Source: Macrostomum hystrix (taxonomy: Eukaryota > Platyhelminthes > Macrostomidae). Taken from it: a stretch of 64,000 nucleotides of DNA. Position numbers and translations under genes: made by a program. Positions within the stretch are counted from its first letter, which is position 1. Each line of letters begins with the position of its first letter. The notes beneath the pieces were generated by a model. It did no database searches and had not been told where the DNA came from. It was given only the letters and a program-made list of their open reading frames with translations. The stretch covers positions 2,852,001 to 2,916,000 of the forward strand of contig CATNEN010000007.1 of NCBI GenBank assembly GCA_950097015.1. The letters run 5' to 3'. Below, one piece after another: positions 38,110 to 47,563 of this stretch.

Positions 38110-38717
38110 TGCTGCCTGCTGTTTTGGGTAAAAGTTGTTTGTATTTTTAACAGATCTACAATACAAATGCATAAACACACAGTGAGATACACATGCTTCC
38201 AGTTACAATTAATTTTTTAAATAATATCAGCAAGCAGAAAACATAACAAAACACGTTAACTTATCCGAAATATATATTAGTATACTTTTTTAATTCAATT
38301 TACTTAAAGGATTCGACCAAAGATATACTTAAATTTAAACATAAAACTTTTTTAAAGTTAATAAATACTAATTATTACTACATTAATTAGAACATGAATA
38401 TAGCATACCTGTTTGAACTTTGATAGGGTTGTCCTTTTCTTTTTTTGTTTAGAGTTATTTTTAAAAAACTAGTGTAGCATTTTCGTTTATTTCTACAGTT
38501 GGCATTTTTTGTATAATAAATTAGAATCTACGCCATTTTATTATCATCTTTAAAATGCATCCAAGTTTATATTACATTACATCTCAGTACAAAACAAAAA
38601 TAATTACGGCAGTCCGTCCTTATAGTTTTGGGCTTGAATTTACTGAATTTTCTATAATGTTGTTTTAATGAAAAAATCCGGAATTGTTTTGATTGCGAAG
38701 TTTGTCATCTAAACGTT
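38110..38717. other. AT-rich 5' flank of TMEM184
   Basis: About 600 bp of strongly AT-rich sequence upstream of the TMEM184 start, likely containing its promoter or 5' UTR. No clear TATA box or CDS. Confidence 0.4.
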
Positions 38718-39130
38718 CTAATCTAAACTAATCGTCCGAGACAACGCCACTTTGTTTGAAAACTTTAGTATTTTATTGTAGTGCTCGACGCTTTCCGTTC
38801 GCTTATGTCCAGTCACAGCTTGAATCTTGAGAACGTCTTCAATCAGGTTTGTGACCACGCTTTTTTGGATGCAGTGGTTGGTGTGATTCCGGCCAGCAAG
38901 ACCAGCAAGTTCGCACAGCGTCTTCATGAAGCTGTTTAGCCAGTTCTTTCCTAGTACGAGATTATTGTGATACCAGTAGCCGTCAGTATTGTAACCGTGT
39001 TGGATTGGCTTTGGCCAGAGACATTCAACGCCCGTCGGTATCTTGCTCAGGTATAATTCAACTGCGCGCACTGGACACGTGGTAGGCTCATTTGGAGTCT
39101 CGACAAGAATGTATAATTCTTGAACGCTTA
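38718..39130 (-). pseudogene. Tyrosine recombinase (Crypton/DUF3504-like), C-terminal fragment
   Basis: About 138 codons of the C-terminal catalytic region of a eukaryotic tyrosine recombinase: CPVRAVELYLSKIP, then WYHNNLVLGKNWLNSFMKTL, then VTGHKRTESVEHY with the candidate nucleophile Tyr near 38,770. The HxxR position reads HCIQ, so the second catalytic Arg is lost. The N-terminal half is missing; the frame meets a second, oppositely oriented recombinase at 39,100-39,200. Such proteins cut and rejoin DNA for Crypton-type transposons or are domesticated. Here I expect a dead fragment. Confidence 0.7.
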
Positions 39131-39179
39131 CGAGTGCGTCAATGGGAAAAGCACGAGTGCGCGAAGCGTGCGTTATATT

Positions 39180-40365
39180 TCTACGCACTGTCTAGTCTAA
39201 TCTGCTTTCGAGCCGGCTTGTTTCGGTATTTCAGGCGTACGAGGGCCATTAACATCATTGAAGGTGAAAAGTTTCATATTGCGAATTTAGCCTTGAAGGC
39301 CGTTAGTCGAATGTTCCTAAAAAATGGCGGTCGCATTCGGCATTACGAAGCGATGGAGAAGGACGATCTGAACAAACTGTGGACGTACTTCGACCGCTCA
39401 AATGGGACGAAGCTTCTACACGAGGTGTACTTCATTCTGCTCTATTACTTCGGTCAGCGAGGTCGTGAATGGCTCCGATCGCTCAATGTCAACAGTCTGG
39501 TGTTTGAGTTGTGGAGTGGAGTGGAGACTGTGCGACTTAATGGAGGACTCGAGAAAACCGTCGGCACAAGACTATCGCCGGGCGCAATGGAAGACAATCG
39601 AGAAGCCATTGTGAAGTCGACCGGCGGAGAGCACTGCCCTGTGGCTGCGATCAAGTTGTACTTGGAAAAGCGGGAGGCTAGCCTTTCGGCTGGGACTTCC
39701 TAGAGTAACATGCCTCTGTTTCTTATGCCTAGCATCGGCAAAAAGGCTGCTCACTGGTACACAACAAAGCCAATGGGCGTGAATGCGCTTCAGAATCTGA
39801 TGGCCCGGATTTCAGCGACTGCACAGTTGTCCAAAGTCTACACTGGGCACAACGTTCGTCCAACCGTCATTTCTGAGTTGCACGAAGCTGGCTTTCGTTT
39901 GGAGCAGATCTGCAAAATAACTGGCCATAAAGACGTGAAGACTGTTCAGCGGTAAGTGTCAGCATCGGGCTGCCAATAAAATTCTCCTGTTTGTAGTACA
40001 TTGTGTACTTAAAAGTAAAAAAACATTTTTGTACGTACTTTCGTTAAGCTACTTAACAAATGGCAAGCGCAAGGCGAGTGAACTGGGCAAGATGTCCGAC
40101 GTGTTGTCAGCATCGCTGTTCGTCTTCCGCGACCAACGATAAGTCTGTGGCTATCGTCGGACCATCTGGTGATATGGATTCGGCGGGGGATGCTACGTCT
40201 ATCTCCGAGGTCCCAAAGCGGGTGGCAAGTGTCGGAATGACGACGTCAATCCAAAATGTCAAGGTTGACGTTCAAGCATCTTCGGCCGATACTGTTCGAC
40301 CGGAGCTACATATTCATCTGAGTGGTAGTTTCAGCAATTGCAACTTCAAATTCGGTGATCAGTGA
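39180..40365 (+). pseudogene. Tyrosine recombinase (Crypton/DUF3504-like), nearly complete but disrupted
   Basis: Reads from RAINIIEGEKFHIANLALK through KDDLNKLWTYF and LLYYFGQRGREWLRSLN (first catalytic Arg), CPVAAIKLYLEKR, HWYTTKPMG and YTGHNVRPTVIS (HxxR) to ITGHKDVKTVQR. A GTAAGT donor follows at once. Splicing 39,952-40,048 joins QR to YLTNGKRKASELGKMSDVLS, supplying the catalytic Tyr. All key catalytic residues are therefore present. Defects: one in-frame TAG at 39,701-39,703, and a one-base shift near 40,120, after which the C-terminal tail (LHIHLSGSFSNCNF, stop at 40,365) continues in another frame. No ATG lies at a sensible N-terminus, so the 5' end is truncated. It could be a recently dead transposon gene, or functional if the two breaks are assembly errors. 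Confidence 0.75.
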
Positions 40366-40504
40366 GTACTGATGAGTACTGAGTGAGTTACTGAGTTTTC
40401 GAGTTACTACTAGAGCACTGACTACTAGACAAAGAGCTCGTTAAAAAAGTTCAACTATTTGCTACGTTTGCTTTTTGTAAAATATAAACGATGACACGAG
40501 CAAT
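40366..40504. other. Short spacer, nothing recognised
   Basis: About 140 bp between the recombinase tail and the PAN-lectin gene fragment. Confidence 0.4.
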
Positions 40505-40860
40505 CATGTCGACTTCGCTGGAGTGCTTGTTGAATGTGTATCACCATTTTCTCCGTGACGTTTAGACGAAAAACTCGACCGTCGTTTAATTTTGATAAGA
40601 GAGCTTGATTTATATAGCGAGAGAAAATTTATAGTTGAAATCTTGAGAATAGTTTGTAAGCTTGGCTACCCTATGCGTTACTAAAAATATTTTCTCGTCG
40701 CTGTCTGGAGGGAGTCGCTAAATCAATTTTAAATAATTGTTCCTCTAGTACCTGTTTACTGCTAGTATATTAGCAACTTCTTTTAGAATCTAAAGTTGTT
40801 GAAACACAAAACTATTGATAGTTGTTAATAGATCGTGTTACAATAAGTTAATAAACTAAA
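40505..40860 (+). pseudogene. 3' fragment of a PAN-lectin gene, left part
   Basis: Matches positions 62,465-62,805: the last codons of gene 5 (ending VECVSPFSP), its stop region and its 3' UTR including AATAAACTAAA, with scattered substitutions. The upstream coding part is absent. The gypsy element is inserted at its 3' end, and the rest of the homologous segment resumes at 45,511. It has no promoter or signal peptide, so it is dead. Confidence 0.85.
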
Positions 40861-41156
40861 TGTTAGTCGAGACAAGCCAAGGCGAGAGTTTGCGATATGA
40901 CGAAAACCAACTGAGAAAAGCCAGGCGAAAGCGATGCGATAGTCAATATATTGTGGCTCAATAACACACTGGAGTTGAGCAGCCCCAACCCCAGGACTAA
41001 AACCAGCCATGTACATGCTAGATAAGATAAGCAATATAACGATAGCACGCGCACAGCAGGACTGAGAGCGATAACAAGTACATAGCCAGCAAGTCATAAC
41101 GCAACGCACAGTAAAGCCCGCCAAGCCCAGAGTCACGCAGAGTGAACAGTCTAATG
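40861..41156 (-). repeat. 3' LTR of the gypsy element
   Basis: 296 bp, almost identical to 45,215-45,510. The inner end reads CTAATG here against CTAACA in the other LTR, so the terminal dinucleotide on the element-internal side is mutated. No clean polypurine tract is visible next to it. Confidence 0.92.
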
Positions 41157-41276
41157 CTGCTCTGCGCAGAAAACCCATAGACAAAAGCGCAAAACACAAA
41201 TGCAGCAAACATGAATAAAAAGAAATTAAAAGCAATTGAACAGTCCATTAAACAGTCCATAGTCATAAAAATCAAG

Positions 41277-44200
41277 TCACTTGTAGCAGACTGGCTGCCA
41301 AGGACGAAGCCCGTACGGCTCCCGGATCTCCGGGTTCCGGTCCCGGTTGTCCCTTATTGCTGGAGACTCCAGGCCTGGAGGCAGGTCGACCTCATCCAGT
41401 TCCACCGGAGCAGCACCGGGTTCAGAAGCCTCTGATGGCTTCGGAGTCTCTGGTCGGCCGCTCCACTGGTTCGCGTGCGCCAGCCGCAAGCCACCGTCGG
41501 GCAGGTCAGCAGGAGCAACCAGCGCCGCTTTCAGGCCGTGCTGCACCACGAACTTGGCCGGAATCGGCGGGGTTCCGGGACGCATCCTCAGCCAGATTCG
41601 CCCGCCTGCTCAGTCATCGTTAGCGGGTGGCGAAGCCGACGGCCCCACATGAGGACGTCCGGGGACGCGGTCGTTGTATGCCTTGCAAATACGCTTCAGA
41701 ACATTGTATTTGCATGGCTCACATGATTCGCGTACACGACGAGGCGTCCGTGGATCGATACGGCCCAGGAATGGGAGGAAGAAGTTCGGCGAGCGTTCGC
41801 TGGGGAGCGTGTGCGTGTGGGACGAAGAAACGGCTGCCCCTGTGTTAGCAATCTCCCAGCGTTTCTCCCTCTCTCCCCATTCTGCCTCTGTTGTGCGCGC
41901 TGCTTGAATTTAAATACACTGGAAGCGAGAGGCAGAGCTTCGCTGCCGCTTTTCATGTGACTCCGGAGTCCACACAGAAACGGGCCTCTGGCCCGTGGAG
42001 CGTTTATCTCTCTGTTGCTGTGGCAGAAGGTAACAGGAAGACAAAACTTTCCTGTTATAATCGTCAACAGCAGCTTCTACAGGAAGTGGTCAAACGGCAC
42101 CACCTTCGTCCACGCCTTGAGCCCATCCTTGAGGATCCTCACCAGCCTTTCTGCCTGACCGTTGGAGGCGGGGTGATACGGCGGAGTGTGCAACTCCCGG
42201 CATCCAATGCTCTCCAGCCACCGAGAAACTTTCTCACTTTCAGCTGGCCAAACATCAATCTTCCTCGGCAGCACTGGACGCGCTTCTGAGCACTGCTGGC
42301 ACCGCTGCACAAAATCTCGGACATCTCGATCCAGGCCAGGCCACCAGAACTCCTTGGCAATGTGCGCCTTGGTTTTATCCGCGCTCGGGTGCACTTCATC
42401 ATGGGCAGCCTCTAGAATCCGCCTGCAGAGAATGGGTGGCGGCACAATTCTGGTTCCATGGATCACCAACCCGTCTTCCACTGGCAATGCTTGCCGGGAG
42501 GCCTTTCAACCTGCGACACCTGGCCCCATCTGCCTGATCTGATTCTCTGCTGCAGCCGTCTCAGCAACGAGCATGTCTTGGTCCCTTCTCGTAGCTCCTG
42601 AAGAGTCACCAGCGTCCCTTCCGAGATGAACTCTGACTCAAGCTGATGGACCGACTCATTCAGCAGGTCTTGGTTGACAAAGCTCAGGCGAGACAGCGCA
42701 TCAGCATCCACCATCAGCCTTCCAGGCACGTACTCCACCTCATAGTCAAAGGCCGATAGCCGCAGGGCCCAGCGCGTTAATCTTGCCGACACAGTTTTAG
42801 GCAGGTTTTTGCTCGGATTGAAGATGTACTTCAGAGGCTCATGGTCCGTCTGAAGCGTGAACCTCTTGCCCAGCAGCATCTTGCGAGCTCTTTCCACCGC
42901 CCACACAATGGCCAGCGCCTCTCTCTCAGTATTCGAATAGTTCGCTTCAGCTTTTGTCAAGGCCCGAGACAGGTACATGACAGGATGGCCGGACTGAACT
43001 AAGACAGCTCCTAACGACTGCTCGCTAGCATCGACTCCCAGGCACACTGGGGCGTTGACGTCAAACGGTTTCACGCAGGCACTCAGGCACTTCGAACTCA
43101 GGCACTCCTTCACTTGGGCGAAAGCTGCTTCAGCTGCCGGACTCCAGTCAAACACACGATCCAATTGGCGAAGTTCCTGCAGCGGCCGGCACTTCTCGGC
43201 AAAATTGGGGACCAGCCGACCATAGAACTGGGCCAGCCCTGGAAAGCGCTCCAGATCTTTCTTGTTCCTCGGAGCTTCAGCTTGCTGAATTCTCAGAAAC
43301 ATTCCGGGATCTGGTTTAATTCCGTCGACATCAATGATATGGCCCAGGAACTTAAGACTGCTAGCCTCCATGATGCACTTTGCCTCATTGATTTTCACAT
43401 TCGCCGCTCGCAGCTTGCCTAGCACCACTTCCCGGATGCTCTCCAGCTCTGCACGGGACACCGCTCCCACGAGGACGTCATCCTGGTACACAATGACGCT
43501 CGGGTGCTCACCCAGCAGCTTCTCCATCTCACGCTGAAACACCGAAGGAGAGACCTTAATGCCGTACGCAGGCGGTTGAATCGGTAGCAGCCGAACGGCG
43601 TGTTGATGGTGGTGATGTCCATGGACTCGTCCTCCGGCGGAATCTGATAGTAGGCGTCAGACAGGTCCAGTCGGCAGAACAGCTTCTTGTTGGCCTTCTT
43701 GGAGAATGCGGTCTCAATTGATGGGGTCAGGTACGTTTAATCCTGCACCCACTGATTGACAGCCGTGTAGTCTCCGCAGATCCGCACCGACGCCTTGTCC
43801 GACTTCACGGTCACCACGATCGGGCTGCCCCACTCAGACGACGCTACCTTCTTGACTATTCCCGCCTTCTCCATCAGGTCCAGCTCCTTCTTCACTAACG
43901 GCCGCAAAGCCAACGGCAGCTCGCGGGCTGTTTGAAAAATCGGCCGAGCTCCTGCCTTCAACCGGATCTCTCCTAGGGCTCCCTTGATGCCCAACAGACT
44001 CTCGTACCTGTTGTTGCTGGCTGGCCCCGCCTCGTTCGAATGGTGCGCTGTCGAGCAGGTCCCTGCCGAGCAGTCCGAACTTCTGCTGGCAGTCAATAAC
44101 AGGCAGCTCCGCCGCGGTGAAACAGCCGCCAGAGCCATCAGTCTCCAGAAGGCACTCCAGGATGCCGAGCTGCTTCATCACATGGCCGTCATAAGCCAGC

Positions 44201-44361
44201 ATCCGTGACTTCATTGACTTTAGTGGCGGCCTTCCAAGATCCTCCCGGATCCTTTTCGAGATGTCCTTCTCCATCTTCACCTGCTTGCTGTTGATTCGCA
44301 CCATGCAGAAGGCGGCCGGGCTGCCCTCGCCGCAGTAGAACACCGGATCGTCGCGGGTCAC
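41277..44361 (-). pseudogene. pol: pol of the gypsy element (protease, RT, RNase H, integrase; degenerate)
   Basis: Blocks in order on the minus strand: a protease region at about 43,990-44,361 (QQKFGLLGRDLL near its end), and reverse transcriptase at about 43,400-43,940 (ELDLMEKAGIVKK, SEWGSPIVVTVKS, YQDD at about 43,477-43,488). RNase H lies at about 42,830-43,060 (LGVDASEQSLGAVL, TDHEPLKYIF), the integrase zinc finger at about 42,290-42,410, and the integrase end (PYHPASNGQAERL) at about 42,150-42,190. Between zinc finger and end, about 100 residues of the catalytic core are missing near 42,230-42,260, removing the first acidic residues. A likely C-terminal tail lies at 41,277-41,585. At least three frame changes make it non-coding. 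Confidence 0.85.
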
Positions 44362-44369
44362 TACTGAGA

Positions 44370-45162
44370 CGGCAACCCTTGGCTTCGGTCGGTGTGGCGA
44401 AGTGAGTCCTGGCGCTCCGACAGACCTTGGTGAAGTGGCCGTGTTTCCCGCACTGCTTGCAGGTGGCCTTCAGGGCCCAGCAGTCAGTAGGCCGGCGATG
44501 TGACATTCGGCCGCAGCGCTGGCAGCTTTGAGCCTCATTCGGCTGCCTCTGCTTCCACTTCTGAACTGCATTCACGCTATCCACTTCTAGCTCCTTTGAT
44601 GGCATCTCAGGTGTCAAGCTATCCATCTGGTGCACCGTGGAGTCCAGCGCAGCTGAGGCCCCTGACGAGAAAGTGCTCACCATCTGAAGCTGCTGAACAT
44701 AGTCGGTGATCTGGTCGACTGATAACGCAGCCGTGACCTCGCGCTCGAGAACCTTGCTCCTGACCTCCTGATTGTTGAGGCCGGCGATGAGTCGCATCTT
44801 GACCAGCTGCTCTGCTGGGTCAACGTCCTTGTCCTTCAGCTTTTCAAACTCGCACGCCACCGCCTGTTCTCGAAGACGGCTATGGTCTCGCCCTCGCCCT
44901 GGCGCAGGGACATCAAGGCCGCTCTCTCTGCGATCAGCAGCCTCTTCTGCGGTTCCAGAAACTTTACGAGACTCGACTTGATGTCGTTCCACTTCATCTT
45001 TGAAAGCTGACTAGGTGCAACCAGCTGCTTCACCTTGAGGCAGCCCAGGAAAGCGTCAGTCAGTGCCAGGTTGCCATCGGTGTCCTGAATTCCTTTTGAT
45101 CGCGCCTGTGCGTCAAAAACTTCAACCCATGCTCGCAGCTCATCTATGTTGCCGAGAGGCAA
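44370..45162 (-). pseudogene. gag: gag of the gypsy element (frameshifted)
   Basis: Begins MPLGNIDELRAWVEVFDAQA and runs to a frameshift near 44,870. After that the capsid region continues in another frame (DPAEQLVKMRLIAGLNNQE) into two zinc knuckles, a CX2CX4HX5C and a CX2CX4HX4C, at about 44,400-44,530. Gag packages the element RNA. The single shift disrupts this copy. Confidence 0.8.
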
Positions 45163-45194
45163 TTGGGTCCCGCAGCTTGATTGACATCCGATGA

Positions 45195-45211
45195 TCCTGC
45201 TTGGGACGCCA
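45195..45211 (-). promoter_or_regulatory. Primer-binding site of the gypsy element
   Basis: A few bases after the 5' LTR on the minus strand the sequence reads TGGCGTCCCAAGCAGGA. It begins with TGG, as expected for pairing with the CCA end of a tRNA primer. I cannot assign the tRNA. Confidence 0.6.
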
Positions 45212-45214
45212 AAA

Positions 45215-45510
45215 TGTTAGTCGAGACAAGCCAAGGCGAGAGTTTGCGATATGACAAAAACCAACTGAGAAAAGCCAGGCGAAAGCGATGCGATAGTCAA
45301 TATATTGTGGCTCAATAACACACTGGAGTTGAGCAGCCCCAACCCCAGGACTAAAACCAGCCATGTACATGCTAGATAAGATAAGCAATATAACGATAGC
45401 ACGCGCACAGCAGGACTGAGAGCGATAACAAGTACATAGCCAGCAAATCATAGCGCAACGCACAGTAAAGCCCGCCAAGCCCAGAGTCACGCAGAGTGAA
45501 CAGTCTAACA
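45215..45510 (-). repeat. 5' LTR of the gypsy element
   Basis: 296 bp bounded by TGTTAG and CTAACA (a TG...CA LTR). It lies directly ahead of the primer-binding site and gag on the minus strand. It differs from the other LTR at only a handful of positions, so the insertion is fairly young despite the coding damage. Confidence 0.93.
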
Positions 45511-45655
45511 CTAAAGACTTGTTAAACTATTTAGCAACGAACACGCCAGTGAGAGGAACTAAGCGGTGAAAGAGGGCTGAACGAGTCATTCTTTTTAGGC
45601 AGAAGACTAAAGTTTTTCTATATTCTGAAAAAATAGACATGCTCGCATCAGAAGT
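45511..45655 (+). pseudogene. 3' fragment of a PAN-lectin gene region, right part
   Basis: Continues the homology to gene 5's downstream flank after the gypsy insertion. It matches about 62,801-62,958, including GAGGAACTAAGCGGTGAA and AAAAATAGACATGC, and the match stops where the tubulin pseudogene begins in the other copy. Non-coding. Confidence 0.8.
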
Positions 45656-46039
45656 CATAGCCCTATTTGATATCTAGAGTCTGCGCTCGGCAAATTCTTC
45701 AGAGCGTCTTGCTCAAGCCTCTTCGCCTTCTTCCTCGCCGGCCGAAAACATGTTTTTTTTCTAGGGTCACTCAGAAATCATTCTGACATGTTCTTGACTA
45801 ATAACAAAGACAAAATTTATAAGCAGCGCTAACTAAACTAAACTGCCTGCGCTCACACAGGTGCATAGGCAGACAACCAGGTCAGGTTGCTGTCTGACTG
45901 CAATTGGCGGGGTGGCTAGTGTCTACTCACCTGGCCTTTTAGATGCGAATCTTACTGAAAACTGTAGGAATTAGGAATTAAAGTAACCATAAAAAATAAT
46001 TACGCAAACAAACTAAATTTTGTCTCAATACCAAAGCTC
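45656..46039. other. Spacer, nothing recognised
   Basis: Unique sequence between the duplicated flank and a SINE; no gene seen. Confidence 0.4.
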
Positions 46040-46175
46040 AGGTGAAGCCCTCCAAGCCTTCTCTCCGCGGCTGCGCCCTAAATGAATGTGGCCTCACCGC
46101 GGAATCGAGCTCAAGGACCTTGTCACGAGAGGCAAATGCGTTAACCGCTGTGCCAATCAACATCTTGCCGCAGAA
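46040..46175 (-). mobile_element. tRNA-derived SINE copy (family S, copy 3)
   Basis: The best-preserved head in the window. On the minus strand it has an A-box-like TGGCACAGCGGTTAACGCA, about 30 bp later the B-box-like GAGCTCGATTCCGCGG, then GGTGAGGCCACATTCATT and GGGCGCAGCCGCGGAGAGA. Arrangement and spacing are those of a tRNA-derived pol III promoter. Confidence 0.72.
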
Positions 46176-46798
46176 GTTGCTGAATGAATGTAAAGAGTTA
46201 AAACGACAAGCACACTTGCACTCACGGAATTACGATTGGAATTTTCGAAAAATTAATCTCGTTAGCAGAAAAAGCTTTCCAGGTTTCAAAATACAAGGTG
46301 TAGATTTTTTTAACCGAAAATAAATTAACCAAAATTGACTCACTCGTACGAATACTTAACAATGGTCAATTTCTCGTAGAAGAAATCCAGAAGTTAATGA
46401 AAAAAATAACGCTTGTTAACGGACCAATGCCCAAAACTGGTTGTTATAAACAAAAGTGCAAAGTGTATACTACGTTTCGAAGTGTTTCGAATACTTTATT
46501 GAAGCGATCAGGGCTTACATCAAGTTTCACAAGAAAGTATAATAGTACTTCAGAGTCACAGAAGCGTCTCGGAAATTGTATCTATTGTAATTTTCTCGCC
46601 GCCACTTGAGATTGGAGAGCGAGAGCTGTTAGAATGGGAGTCAGATCCTCCTCTAAATTCCGGCACAATAAGAACAGCGAAACTTAATCCTATCAGTCCT
46701 TAAATTTAACATATAAGGAGTGTAAATCGATGAAGAATTGTCGTTGCCAGTCAGTATTTAAAGTGCTGGGGTACAAAAACGATTGGATTCAAAGCGCG
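46176..46798. other. Upstream region of PAN-lectin gene 1
   Basis: AT-rich flank with two unsupported short frames. It contains the TATA-like element at 46,712. Confidence 0.4.
46712..46717 (+). promoter_or_regulatory. TATA-like box of PAN-lectin gene 1
   Basis: TATAAG 87 bp ahead of the ATG at 46,799. The equivalent distances in genes 2 and 3 are about 86 and 84 bp. It lies only 18 bp before the earlier in-frame ATG at 46,730, so that ATG is probably upstream of the transcript start. Confidence 0.4.
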
Positions 46799-47563
46799 AT
46801 GAGGAAAGCACAATGCGCATCACATTCAGCGATGCTTCTTGCACTGTACCTGACTGCTAGCGCGTGTGCTGTGGCAGACGGAGCAGGAATTCACACAGCC
46901 ATTAGCGGACTGCAGTGCGTCAGACCCGAGTTTGTCGAGACTCACAGCAATGCGAAATCCAAGATCGAGTGCGCGAGTCTGTGCGATGCCAAGCACGACT
47001 GCCAGGCATTCAGTGTGGCCGACGGTCCGTGCCAGCTGTTCGTGTTCAACAGGTGCAGCAAGTACGTGAGAGACTGCAGCTGTACTCGCATCAAGCAGGT
47101 GTTTGTGAAGCAGCAGCCGGGACTGCCGCCCGGAGCTCTGTGTCCTGCCGGATTCGCTGACGACTTTTGCGGCACGAAGTACAAGTTCTACACCGGCATT
47201 CAAGACTGGAATGTCGCCAAAGCTGCGATTGACGCATTGCCAGGTCTCACAATCATGGCTGATGTTACAGACTCGATGGAGATGAGCCATTTAACTGGCT
47301 ACTTCTCGGCAAACAGCCTCGCAAACGTCATTCTCGGCGGCTGGCAGATTCCGGGCAGTGCGGAGCCATTTGACGGCTGGCAGTGGGTCGCCTGCAACTC
47401 CAGCGTCAGTCCCGCTCTCTGGGCCACCGGACAGCCGAGCAACGCAGGCGGTGCAGAGAACTACCTGTCCAGTGGGACTGCTTTTGGCAGTTTGAACGAT
47501 GGCAAAGTCTTCTCGTTTAATTATGACAGCGTTTTAGCCGAGTGCCGGTCGCCATTTGACTAG
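46799..47563 (+). CDS. Secreted PAN/apple plus C-type-lectin-like protein, gene 1
   Basis: 254 residues from the ATG at 46,799; the frame extends to an ATG at 46,730, but the TATA-like box argues against it. A signal peptide spans about residues 1-28 (MLLALYLTASACAVA core). The PAN/apple-like domain, about 35-100, has regularly spaced Cys (ECASLC, HDCQAF, GPCQLF, RCSKY, RDCSC). A linker and lectin-like fold follow from CPAGFADDFCG to the C-terminus, with ILGG (the WIGL position), ACNSS and AEC as the remaining Cys. The canonical Ca site is altered: GQPSN instead of EPN, though LND is kept. Intronless, first of five same-strand paralogues; residues 54-119 are encoded by DNA almost identical to gene 2. 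The likely role is extracellular binding of carbohydrate or protein; biological function unknown. Confidence 0.85.
   Translation: MRKAQCASHSAMLLALYLTASACAVADGAGIHTAISGLQCVRPEFVETHSNAKSKIECASLCDAKHDCQAFSVADGPCQLFVFNRCSKYVRDCSCTRIKQVFVKQQPGLPPGALCPAGFADDFCGTKYKFYTGIQDWNVAKAAIDALPGLTIMADVTDSMEMSHLTGYFSANSLANVILGGWQIPGSAEPFDGWQWVACNSSVSPALWATGQPSNAGGAENYLSSGTAFGSLNDGKVFSFNYDSVLAECRSPFD

Larger units (their letters stand above)
40861..45510 (-). mobile_element. Ty3/gypsy LTR retrotransposon, full length but degenerate
   Basis: 4,650 bp flanked by 296-bp LTRs and a 5-bp target duplication CTAAA (40,856-40,860 and 45,511-45,515); the undisrupted site survives at about 62,800. Genes run on the minus strand: gag with two CCHC knuckles, then protease region, reverse transcriptase (YQDD), RNase H (TDHEPLKYIF) and integrase, the Ty3/gypsy order. 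Frames break repeatedly (gag near 44,870, protease/RT near 44,000-43,540, near 42,470), and the integrase core is partly deleted. It cannot encode a working polyprotein. Confidence 0.93.

Noticed and set aside
40060-40365. Separate 101-codon gene starting at 40,060
   Set aside because: Its position and tail (SGSFSNCNF) fit the C-terminus of the preceding recombinase in a shifted frame; the ATG is incidental.
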